Assembly: GCA_030998015.1 (NCBI GenBank)
Contig: JARWMV010000246.1
Span: 868,001 to 932,000, forward strand
Source of the DNA: Ceratorhiza oryzae-sativae
Lineage: Eukaryota; Basidiomycota; Agaricomycetes; Cantharellales; Ceratobasidiaceae
Length of the DNA: 64,000 nucleotides
Direction of reading: 5' to 3'
The translations under genes were made by a program, and so were the position numbers. The notes below the pieces were generated by a model. It worked only from the letters and a program-made list of their open reading frames with translations, made no database searches and was not told the origin of the DNA. This document shows, in pieces, positions 12,212 through 22,298 of this stretch. Every line of letters begins with the position of its first letter. Positions within the stretch are counted from its first letter, which is position 1.

Positions 12212-14979
12212 ATGACATCTCTATCCTTGCTTCACTTCAACGATGGTAAATAATCATATATAAATGACCAAATCGTGGCTAATATGGATCCAAGTTTACC
12301 GTGTAACCAAACAAAAGCTTCAGGGCACTAGTGATACCATAGGTCTGTCAGGATGATGATGACGCACAACTGACACTTACTGGCACCGTTTGGTTCTCAG
12401 ATGTTACTCAATTTGCGGCACTGCTAGACTCTATACGCAACAAGTGGAAAGAACGATCAGATGGAAAACGCGACGGCCTGGTGCTTTTTAGCGGTGATGT
12501 ATTCAGTCCAAGCGTAGAATCCACCGTAACGCGTGGCAGTCATATGGTAAGAGACCATCTGAATTACAGCGTTCCTTCTTCTAAGATTGGGCCACCTCAG
12601 GTCCCCGTTATGAACATCATTGCTCCTGATGTTTCGCTCACGGGTAGGTCTAACTCAACATCCCTCTCATATCAATTATATTACCTCTACTACGCACAGG
12701 AAACCATGATTTTGACGTGAGTATCGTGTCGTGCTTATGCGGGACTCACCTCAAGTGTGCCCAAATACGTAGTTCGGTTATCCTCACCTGTGCAAGCTTA
12801 TAAATGATTGCAAATTTGTGAGCTCTGGCTGGACTAGGTGGTTGATTGGTTTGTCTGACCACTATTCCAGCCATGGCTGTTGAGCAATATCGTCGATACT
12901 AATACCAATTCTACGCCCGAAAAACTTGTTCGATATCAGACGTTCGAACGCAACGGGATTAGGGTGGGCGTTATTGGATTAGTCGAAAAGTACGTCCGCC
13001 ATGGTCGTCATCCTAACCCCTAAATAACTATTTCTAGGGAATGGATTGCGACGGTTTCATCGTGGCCATCTAACTTCAAGTACCAGTCCATGGCAGACAC
13101 CGCTAGGAACCTTTCGGAGGAGCTTCGGGACCCAAACGGCCCACACAAATGTGATATCATTCTAGCACTCACTCATGCGAGGTAATGATCTATTCTATGA
13201 TCCAAAAATTTGACCGGACAATGCTCTACAGGTTGCCAAATGTAAGCGGAAGGGCAACCTATTCGAAGAATCTACTACCATGTGAAACAGGACATTGAAC
13301 TGGCCAGGGCGGTAATGGCGCACTCGAAAATGTCTGCGGGTGCTGTGAATTCACATGGTGCTGACGTTCTTTTCGGTGGCCATGATCATATGTAAGCTGG
13401 ATTCACTCATATCCCTCGTTGATTCTGTTTAAATCGGGCTTCAAGGTACTACATAGGGCGCGGTGCGGTATCTTGGGACAATTACGATCTTGGTAGCTCT
13501 TGCCTGGGAAGCGAAGAAGATGACGGGGTATTGTAAGCACATAGATTCGCTGCTTAATAGTTACTTACGTGTTGTCACAGTCTTGTAAAAAGCGGCACTG
13601 ATTTTCGAGATTTGAGTGAAATGACCCTCGAACTAGAGGATACACCTGAAGGTAGCATTCGTCGCAAAATAGTTAAATCTATTCGTGGTATGGATTTAGT
13701 GCTTGCCTGTCTTGCAACTCTGAGCCTGCCGTAGGAACGCGCCACAGTATCAGGCCCGACATGCCTTCTTCAGCTTCGCTATCCGAAATCCTTAAAAAGC
13801 AACTCGACTCAGTATCATCTACATTGTCTGAGCCTATCTGCCACTCGCTATCTGAATGGAATGCCAAGTCCGATTTGGTCAGGACTGATGAGGTCGGTGA
13901 TGTTGTAGATCACCTCCCTAACAGCGGACTTACGTCATATTAGTCTGCACTAGGTAACTGGATGGCTGATGTCCTTCGCCACGCCTACGACGATGCCCTT
14001 TGCGTTAAGGGAGGAGGAGTCGCGGATGGCGTATTGATTTGTGGCGGGACGTTGAGGGGAGACACGGTCTATGGCCCAGGTAGGTGCGCATATTGCTTAA
14101 TGCGGGCTGGCTAAGTTATTTGCGTAGGGGATATTACGCTTGGTGATCTATTGGAGATTCTTCCGTTCGACGACCCTATCGTGGTTCAAGCTTTGGATGG
14201 TGCGACGATCTGGGATGCATTGGAGTCCGCTTTGTCTACTTGGCCAGCTCAGGAAGGGTAAGATACTCATTGGCTTCGATATCGAGCTGAAACATCTGCA
14301 GACGTTTTCCGATCGTATCGGGGCTTCGTGTAGAATGGGACTCGCGGCTCCCGCCTGGGAGCCGTATCAAAGGAATTTGGCTCACAGAGCAAGAGGTTTC
14401 ATCGGATGGTTCGGTTATTAGCAAGAACGGCAGGCCATTAGAACGTGATACTAGTCGTGAATATCGAATCGTCACGCGCGAATACATGGCTGCGGGCCAT
14501 GATGGATTCGACGCCCTAAGAGGGAAAAAATACTTGATCGATGACGAGAATGGGATCATTATGAGCTCTATCGTCCGAAGATACTTGCTAGGTGAGACCG
14601 GTGTTCAGATTTCCGGCCATTTTTAACAATTTTAGGCTCCCAATACATCCATACTTTCAAGGCTCAACAACATAACGTGCCCCAATTTCTAGCCGCCTCG
14701 ACCGCGAGCACGCTTTCCAAAGCTAAACAACGTTGGCTGAAAGCCACAGAAATGATCGTTAATTTTGAACGTCAACGCGCACCGACGGGGCACACGATTG
14801 CCGAGATCGGTGACGCCCTTCGGATTGCACAACAAGAACACATGACGGATATTGACAAGTACGATGGCGCACTCGCACGATGCGGGATTTCCAGCTCTCG
14901 GAAACAGAAAGGGAAGATTGATTTAGTAGTTGTAAAGCCAGTTGTTGATGGCCGATTGAAAGACCTTGGGCGAGCTTGA
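12212..14979 (+). CDS. 5'-nucleotidase/calcineurin-like metallophosphoesterase
   Basis: The start at 12212 gives MTSLSLLHFND, the first metal-binding motif at the very N-terminus. It is followed by VLFSGDVFSPS, GNHDFDFG, LALTHA and GGHDHMYY, the conserved metallophosphoesterase set. A C-terminal 5'-nucleotidase domain follows (ADVLRHAYDDALCVKGGG, LICGGTLRGDTVYGPGDIT, REYMAAGHDGFDALRGKKY). There is no signal peptide or GPI signal, unlike secreted ecto-5'-nucleotidases, so an intracellular phosphoesterase of this family is more likely; the substrate cannot be read from sequence. The GNHDFD motif sits on a 17-nt microexon (12700-12716). The C-terminus adds a hydrophilic tail of about 100 residues. 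The stop is at 14977-14979. Confidence 0.87.
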
Positions 14980-15095
14980 TAGCATTGATCATACCCTCAC
15001 AAGCGTCACAGTTATGTAGTGTAAAGAATGAACCTTAAGAACAGTATAGATACCAAATTTGGATTTCAGAAAAGTAACATAACCAGTCAATGCTG
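14980..15095. other. Short gap between phosphoesterase and tRNA-like sequence
   Basis: AT-rich 3' flank of the phosphoesterase gene. I see no gene, and no T-run terminator can be assigned with confidence. Confidence 0.6.
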
Positions 15096-15172
15096 CCCTT
15101 GGCAGCTCAGCTGGAAGCGCGCAAGACTGTAATTCGAAATTCGTTTCATCAGTTCGATTCTGATTCAAGGGA
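15096..15172 (+). tRNA. tRNA-Tyr(GUA)-like sequence, probably degenerate
   Basis: A 77-nt cloverleaf-like stretch. The acceptor arms are CCCTTGG and TCAAGGG (one G-T pair) plus a discriminator A. The A-box region reads AGCTCAGCTGG, and a perfect T-arm reads ATCAG/TTCGATT/CTGAT with an intact B box (GTTCGATTC). The anticodon position reads CTGTAA with GTA at 15129-15131. The D stem has one mismatch. The anticodon stem CAAGA has no TCTTG partner either directly or after a removable intron, so the anticodon arm does not close. It could be a tRNA-Tyr pseudogene, a tRNA-derived SINE head, or a tRNA with an intron I cannot resolve. Confidence 0.5.
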
Positions 15173-15441
15173 ATTATTTTAGTGGGTTACGCATTTCGGT
15201 GGACCGCTGTGGAGATTTTACCCCAATAGGACCAACGCGGAAGTTGTTGGAACATTTGATGGTCGGATGCCTCCTGCATCCGCATCCAGGCGGTATGACT
15301 CCGTAATTCCGAAGTGACGTATGACTTACGCCCCAAAGTTGTAAGGCCCTTTTGCACACTTAAATTATACCGCAATACAGCCAGGGTTGTGGATCGCCCT
15401 TCAGAGCCCGCCGTCTTGTTTATTCCCGTCCAGCCTCGGCC

Positions 15442-15509
15442 ACCTAAGCAGAATTGTTGCCCGGGTGGCTCAGATTAGTACGCCCTACCGGCGTTTATTC
15501 TGCTTAGGT
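15442..15509. repeat. 13-bp inverted repeat flanking a 42-nt spacer
   Basis: ACCTAAGCAGAAT at 15442-15454 is the exact reverse complement of ATTCTGCTTAGGT at 15497-15509. This could be a stem-loop or the core of a decayed terminal-inverted-repeat element. No flanking duplication was recognised. Confidence 0.7.
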
Positions 15510-15556
15510 AGAACCGGCGCTCTGACTAGCCCTCAGCAGCAAATTGGATTTTGGCC

Positions 15557-15573
15557 GAGAGCGAATCGCTCTC
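15557..15573. repeat. Tight hairpin: 7-bp arms, 3-nt loop
   Basis: GAGAGCG, AAT, CGCTCTC. A perfect small inverted repeat in the gene-poor region. No U-run follows it, and it may simply be chance. Confidence 0.6.
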
Positions 15574-17176
15574 GCAGTTGGGAGCCGGTCATCAATGCGT
15601 CTCCCACACGTTGGCTAGTAGGCGAGACAATCACCAGGTCCCAGCCAGGCGCTCGGACCAATCACTGAAGTCCATTTCCCGTCCATGTAAACATGTCATG
15701 CATTGGCCGTCTCATGGAGCCTTTGAGCGAGGCTCTTCTCGTAGTTGAATCACCAACAATAACACACATGTCGACACATGTGACAATCGGCGCCGCAGTT
15801 TGCGTAAGTAACGTACCGAATGCTTAGCCACGCAGACATGGTCAGGCGCGGCGCCGCCCCCACCCTACCTCTCTCCTTCTCGTTACCCTCGTATCTCTAC
15901 ATGACACCAAGCTACCACACCCTTCCGTGTTATTATTATTTTGAACTATATGCCCCGCAGGTACGCCAGGGGGATGCATTTAACCCGCCTGGGGTCACGC
16001 CCCGCCTCCCGTTCCATGCCACTGGCTGGGGCAGGAGGTTGGTGCTTCTGGTCCATTGAACCCTGAGTGGCTTGTGAATCTCGTTACTGGTGGAAGAAAA
16101 GAATACTAGAAAACAGTAGAATTGCTCCACTACACTTGTGCATTCCGCCTTACATTCCCTTGCCTATTCTTTGCCTACCTGTCCACCCGTGTAGAACTAG
16201 TGGTAGATTTGATTATCCAACCGAGCAAGCTCTGCTGGCTCTGCCCTGTCTGGCCGCCTCTCGCGCCCCCCCCCGGTTCTCCCACTCCTTCCTGCTGGTG
16301 CTTCCGGGTGCATATATGCGTAATGACTAACATATACATACGCGTCCTCCTTTACCATCACGGCGGCACAGGCTAATTATGCGGTCATCTGAGCCCTGGC
16401 ATTGCTGTTAGCAGGGTGGGGGTTATCAAATCCACAAAACACTTGCAGTTTAACACATGGACCTGGGGAGTCACCGGCGTGTATCTCACTTGCATCATGC
16501 GCTCAATAAGGTTGCTCCTTCTCTGTCCTTTTGAGGTTGTTGAATCCGAGGGAGCATTGTGACTTCCGAGGTGAAAACATGACAGCAACTAGCTGAGCTG
16601 ATAGGAAATAAACACACACCGAGGGTGTTTGTGGAGTTGAATAAATATAACCAGAATCATCCGCCAAATTGGAGCCAAAAAAGGCTTGGGCGGGGATGGT
16701 AGGCAAAGAAAACGAGTGAAGGCACAAGTACATGCGCGCGGCTCGGTGGTGCGCCTCCAGACCGAGTCAAGAGATCAGCTGCGGCCCCTCCCCCTGTCAA
16801 ACGCGTTAGCAGGTTGCCCGCTCTGCAGCCTGTGTGCCAACGTACTTTTCAATATGAAAAAATCGCCTGCTGTATTATTCTGTTGGTGTGGACAAAAAGC
16901 TAGCGTATTGGTCGCAAAAAAGCGATGTTTATATTTTTACTTAAACATCTCGGGCAGAACCTGAATCGTAACCAAGATTCCGAGATTGGAATCTTACAAC
17001 TAGTTCTAACGTGTAAGATCTGGGCTGTAGCTGGTCGCGTAAATGAAGCAGGGGGAAGCCTGCGGAGGACGACGACCGATTTGATGTCCGGCGACCCAGA
17101 GTATGCTATGGGGGATTTTTCAGCGCCGTCGACCGTCTGGTCGGTGCCACGTGACCGGCTCTGACCGGCGACGGCC

Positions 17177-18668
17177 ATGTTGCCGCCCCCGCATATATGT
17201 GGTGATCCCCGCGCCCGCGGTGTGGGCGGCCCGCCCATCCCGTCGGCCCGCCTTCCCCAACGCACCGCGTATGCTGGGCTCGCATTCAACCGCCGAGCTG
17301 TTTTTTCCATGGTCCGAGATATGAGCACATATCGCAATCAACCAATTCCTCCAATGCGCTGGTCTGATCTGCCAAATGAGAATGAGGGAACGAAAAGCCA
17401 ATCAACTCAAGAATCACCCGGTAGAGGAAACGGATATCTGACCACTCGAGCTGGATGTAAGGCCAGACAAGGGGTATGTATACTATATGCACCCGGAGCC
17501 CGCGCTGGGAGTATAATGACTAGCGTGCCATCAAGTGTATGCGTTGATTGTGAATTCAGATCAAGTTTCTTTAACCCCATGCAGGATACGCTTTCAAAGA
17601 CTTTAATTTTACCGCATTCTAGAGTTAGGGTCTTTCAAAACACGCCAAGAGATGCAGTTCAAGAGCGTCAATCAAACACCATATTCGTAAATGTTATCCC
17701 CGCCGGTAACGTTACCGACTCCAATATCAGAAGATATCAGCCCGTCAGCTTTATTGTTCAAGCATGCATCGTACATCCTGCGCTGCTTTTCTAGCGCAAG
17801 GGATGAGATGACAGCAAGGTCTGCGATTTCCGCTGCCTGCGGGCTCAATGTTATCACTGCAGGCAAAACGACTACTGTCCCGCGGTCGAGGTGAGATTCC
17901 TTGAAGCCAGCGATACTTTCCTTTCCATTTTTCAATTAACTAGGTGGGGCCAAGACATCGCAAGACGCCAATAGGCATTAATTACAACCATTTGGAGTCC
18001 AGAACTATGGCCTCGCCACTCGTACTTTCTACCGCGGTCATCCGAAAATCTTACAGCGCTATGCAAACTGGTCAGCCTGCGTCTGTCAAATGAAGCAAGA
18101 CAGCGCTGATGTTGAAAATAATCCTTTCTCCAAGGTGTCTCCTGGGCTGACTGGTAAACTACCAGTCAGCGAAAATTTGTCGCTAGAAACTTCATACCAT
18201 TCTAGAGTTCCAATAATCGGCGCTCTTTCCCAACAGTCCGTCGAACCACCTTCGGATTTGCGGTATGTGGCAACCATCTGCTTCCCATCTTACGATTTCA
18301 TGATAGCAGCATCGCAAGATCTAGATCCGCCGATGGGCTTAAGCACGCTAAAGACAAGGTCAGGGTTCGGTGGGCTGGGCATTGCAGTCGTGGATGCTAA
18401 TCTGGGGGTCATAAAGTCGAACAAGTCAGAACAGTGCGATTGCAATGGCATGAACGAGCAGAAGTCACACACAGGCCATGATGATTTGCGCGACTACTCG
18501 CAGTGTTGCTTCAATCCAGCACATGCCCAGGTTAAACGCCATGCCCTGCCCACATCAAAGTACCTCTGTGAGATCAACATGGATGTTGGAATGTTGTGAA
18601 TACATTGAAATAATCCTATGATACTCTACACTCCAACGACCATCCATGGCGGAACGTACATAGCATTT
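17177..18668. other. Unassigned stretch with competing open frames on both strands
   Basis: Longer than average frames occur here: + 17177-17794 (205 codons), - 17672-17935 (87 codons) and + 18090-18599 (169 codons, starting MKQDSADVENNPFSK). None resembles a family I know. The frames on opposite strands overlap, and none shows conserved motifs or convincing splice chaining. A fast-evolving or lineage-specific gene is possible, most plausibly around the 169-codon frame, but I cannot support a coding call. The last bases include the 3' flank of the YIPF6-like gene. Confidence 0.35.
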
Positions 18669-19912
18669 TCATTGGATCAAAATCATCCACGCAAGAATGA
18701 AATAGAATAGTCTGGATAACACAAAGATGTTAGACGTGACGAGAACTAGTCAGCTGTGCACTCACAACAAAGGATACACTGCGAGCAATATGCGTTGCTG
18801 CTCTATTTTTGTCCCGTCGAGAAAATTCACCGCGGCTGCAAATGTTTTTTTCACGTTCAACGCGTGCTACAGAAAGAGAACGGATCAAACATACCCCAGA
18901 CGCACCAAGCCCAAGCTGCAATTGTGACAGGGGCTCTTACGTACAACACACGAACAAAAGTAGAAACAATTGCCGCCAAAACTGGGACATGTTAAGCGAT
19001 CGTGAATAACACAGTCACACAACTCACCTAGAGGGAATATACAGTAGCCTAGAACACACAAAGACTGGAATAGCGAGCTAGCCGGATTATGAGAAAACGT
19101 CCGCTTTTGAACTTTGGAAACTCACACTCGCCCCCCAAGGAGTTTAGCGTTCAAGGTGACAACCAATGACCCCACCGATACAATGACTACTACCCCAGTA
19201 AATACCCCTAAGGATTGAGCCGGGGGCGCCTATCATTGGATCAAGGCTGTTCGATGAGGTGGACCCCACACAAATTAGTATCGCTCACGTTCACACTCAG
19301 CAAAATCCCAAGGGCAAGGCACAGTATCAAAGGCCCCCAAAGGTCCCAGTCCCTACATCCAAATAGGTGTGACACCATATGATAGAAAAGCGGTGCGCAA
19401 GCCTAACCTCAAAACCTCTCTGCCAGCGCCGGTTCGACGTGGGTAGAGCACCTGAAGCAGTTTGCTGTATATAGATAGAAGGTCTCTGGCCTATACTCTA
19501 TTGAGTTTGTTTTATTCGGGACAAATAACCGACAAACTCACTATAGTGGTGGTAACGGCCTCATCAAGCGTATCGACGCCCGAGTATCTACGCATGTCTC
19601 GAGTCATGAAACCGGTATCGCTACAGCAAGTCTGGGGCGACTATACCTTGTCTCAACCCGCACACCCGCATACTGCTGCCTAGTACTATTTGGACGGCCT
19701 TGGTATTCTGTTCCGCTTGAGGAGCCAATGTTACCCGACAGGGCTGGATTAGGCGTTAGAGCCACGGGTTCCAGAGGCACTTTACCCGCCAGAGTTGGAG
19801 GCGCTGTATCTCCATGCACAGATGGATGTGTGAAGCTAGGGAGGTCTTCGTCGTTGACATCGTCATCATCTGCAACGATGTATTGTTGTGGAGGGGCTGG
19901 TGAGGTAGACAT
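18669..19912 (-). CDS. Yip1-family Golgi membrane protein, YIPF6/Yip4 type
   Basis: The start at 19912 gives MSTSPAPPQQYIVADDDD, an acidic, proline-rich cytosolic N-terminus. The family signature follows: YSGVDTLDEAVTTTI, then DLLSIYSKLLQVLYPR and RDWDLWGPLILCLALGILL. The membrane region continues with QSLGVFTGVVVIVSVG, VVTLNAKLLGGR, SLFQSLCVLGYCIFPL, a segment ending VTIAAWAWCVWG, and LLAVYPLLLFYFILAW before the stop at 18669-18671. Yip1 proteins have about five membrane spans, bind Ypt/Rab GTPases and act in ER-Golgi transport; DTLDEPV-like plus RDWDLWGPL is typical of the YIPF6 branch. Seven or so exons are joined by short introns, including one that falls inside the final LL/LFYF segment. 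It is divergent from the SAM-domain gene, with 205 bp between start codons. Confidence 0.9.
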
Positions 19913-20117
19913 GGACGTTTAGTTGTTATCGACAAACAGTGGCGTCGTCCAAACAGCGACAATCATATCAGGAATAGGGGCCAATTGCATCATCATTAAC
20001 TTGCTCTAGCTCTGCGGCCACAGAGAGTAGATTAGCTCAGTGGCGCTGCTTCATTTTCTTGTAGAAACGATTTAATCCTTTACCAACCGGTTTACACGAC
20101 TTGCATTGCCCGACGAT

Positions 20118-22073
20118 ATGGAAGACACTACAGAATCGTACCCGCCTCTGCGGTCTTCTCCACCCACACCTGGTGTGGCGCTACCTTGTTCAAGACGCGA
20201 GCCTCCCCCGTATATTCGTACCTCTTTCTCTTCTGGATACGTACGCTCCAAGGTTGCCCCCCCTGTGCAAGCCCCAATCGTTACCTCGCCATCGACGCCG
20301 GGCCTACGGCGCCACTCGCAGAGCCGCGGTCGTGGACACACCAAGAACTTTGACGCTCAGACAAACCCTCCCCCGCTTCCGTTACCCAAGTACTCGATAG
20401 ATGAGAATCGCGCCAGTGGCGGAGAGGAATCCAGTGATGAACGAGTTGAGAAAGTCGTTCACCAATGGAAGTTGAAGCATAATGAAGCCATGGCTCCTTG
20501 TCTCTTGACAAGGAGGATGAGCATCCCAGTCTTACCAGTTCGTGAAGTGTATTATTCACTGGCGCGTAAACTCATTATAAATCCATAGGATAACCCAAAG
20601 CTTTGGACGCCTGCCCAGTTAGCTGAATACCTACTCACGGCACTCCGTTTCAAGAGTTCCAAGTCGAATGAGACGATAATTGTGCCAAAGCCGGTGGCAC
20701 AAGATATTGCTAATTTTGTAATCGATTACAAACTAAACGGCCGAGTATTCGTGCGGTTGACGAGGCGGGAGATAGAGGAGTAAGCACTCATGAATGGACT
20801 TGAATTTTGTTCTAACACTCTTCAAAGGCTGGGGGTCAATAAGCTTTGGAGCGCTGCCTTGCTATCATCGTCCATGGAGCTTCGCAAGAGCCTGCTAAAG
20901 GGTCGTATATGGGGATTTGGCCTTGATGAGGACGTCATTAGCACTCAATCCGTCCAAGAGCCCGAGCAGCGTATTACAACCACCTTGCTGGAGTATGAAG
21001 AGTCTCTTTCGTCCATCTTCGGGGATGCTTCCACCGACCATCCCCCAACCTGGCCGCGAGATTCGAGCGAACAACCTAAGGCCTTCTTGTCTCGAAATTC
21101 CTCCGTCCTCAGCTTTGAATCAGACAGCTCATCAAAATCCGTCACCTCGCCAACCTCTGCTCGTTCACGTGCCCTATCCACCTCATCTGTTGCGAGCTCG
21201 GGGGCAGGCCGCGTTAAGGATATAATCCGAAAGTTGGAGCGAGTTCAAAACTCTTCCAGTGTCAAGGCCAGCCAACCAAACGAAGCTTCACGCCTGGCCG
21301 CTGACGAGATGTCCTCGGAAAGTGAAGAGGATCGGGAGGCCGACGAGGACGGAAGTACGTCCGTGATCGCCCGTGAGGCGGAGAAGCCAAGGCACTTGGG
21401 CAATCAACACATTGGATTTTACGCACCTCCGGAGTCGGTTAGGGTTAGACCAACAGCCTCTCCCCTGAACTCGAAGTTTAGCGCGGACGAAACTACGCTT
21501 ATCGAACCCCCGCCGCTTTTTCCATCTGCTGCTGATTCGCCCACTATCCCTCAACCAGCATATTCCTCGATTCCCCTGTTCCGTGATTATGGTGAAGCTA
21601 AATGGGCTACCCCAAAGGAGGAACCGACAATTGAGGCACTTCTTGGGGAGAGGGGAATCCAAGACGGATGTCCGCTTGCGACCTCGTGGGGTGCTGAAGC
21701 GTGGGAGATAGACTTTGCAGGGGGCACGAGTCGCCGTATACGCGCGGATACTCCAGTTGCGCATGGTACCTCATCACCCCTGAGGGATAATGCCCCAGGC
21801 GACCCGAATTCCGCTCCACAAGTATCCTGTGATAATATCTCCAGGGGTCTGGACAGGGGAGAACATAGTTCAGTAACGCTCGAGGGTCAGGGGGAAGGAG
21901 GAAGTCACAACCAGAATGACACCGAAGATCATGAAGGACCAAAGGCATCGGCGTCTGGAGGTTTGTCGCCGATAACCTTACCTCCATATTTGTTGGCCAT
22001 CGGATTTGGTATATGTACACTAGCTGCTGGATTGCTGATGGAGCGCATGATTGGCCGCAGGTCACGACATTGA
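20118..22073 (+). CDS. SAM-domain protein with C-terminal membrane anchor
   Basis: The first ATG of the open frame is at 20118 (MEDTTESYPPLR). The N-terminal 130 or so residues are proline/serine-rich. After an intron a sterile-alpha-motif-like domain follows: DNPKLWTPAQLAEYLLTAL, then DIANFVIDYKLNGRVFVRL, and after a second intron LGVNKLWSAALL. About 400 residues of low-complexity, acidic/serine-rich sequence follow, with a possible coiled segment VKDIIRKLERVQ. The C-terminus has one hydrophobic helix (LLAIGFGICTLAAGLLM) and a basic tail RMIGRRSRH, the layout of a tail-anchored protein. SAM domains mediate protein or RNA binding; no specific orthologue is known to me. The stop is at 22071-22073. 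Confidence 0.8.
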
Positions 22074-22298
22074 TAAGGCTGATGTTTGGGGTCGCGCCGA
22101 AGTTCTCAGCAATGTCTTACGATTGTTTCGGTTTATGTTAACGAGTGAAATGATATTGTTCGTAGAATCATTGTGATATTTGCGTGCAGCAGGAATAAGG
22201 TTTGGACCATCCAAACATATTTCGAACACTCGCCCTAAGTTCCTAAAGTCTGAGACAAATAAGCCCCTAGGGAAACCACGCAAATGTGGTAAAAACGC

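Larger units (their letters stand above)
15173..17176. other. Gene-poor region with inverted repeats
   Basis: About 2 kb without a recognisable protein. The open frames are short, occur on both strands and resemble nothing I know. It holds an inverted repeat (15442-15509), a tight hairpin (15557-15573), C/T-rich tracts near 15860-16290 and a CACGTG at 17148-17153. It could be decayed mobile-element sequence, but no transposase, reverse transcriptase or target-site duplication was found. Confidence 0.5.

Noticed and set aside
15400..16400. Retroelement or DNA transposon
   Set aside because: No reverse transcriptase, integrase or transposase motif in any frame, and no paired terminal repeats with target duplications.
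17177..17794. 205-codon + frame as a protein-coding gene
   Set aside because: No conserved motif, mixed composition, starts in a GC-rich promoter-like stretch and overlaps open frames on the other strand. Kept only as part of an unassigned region.
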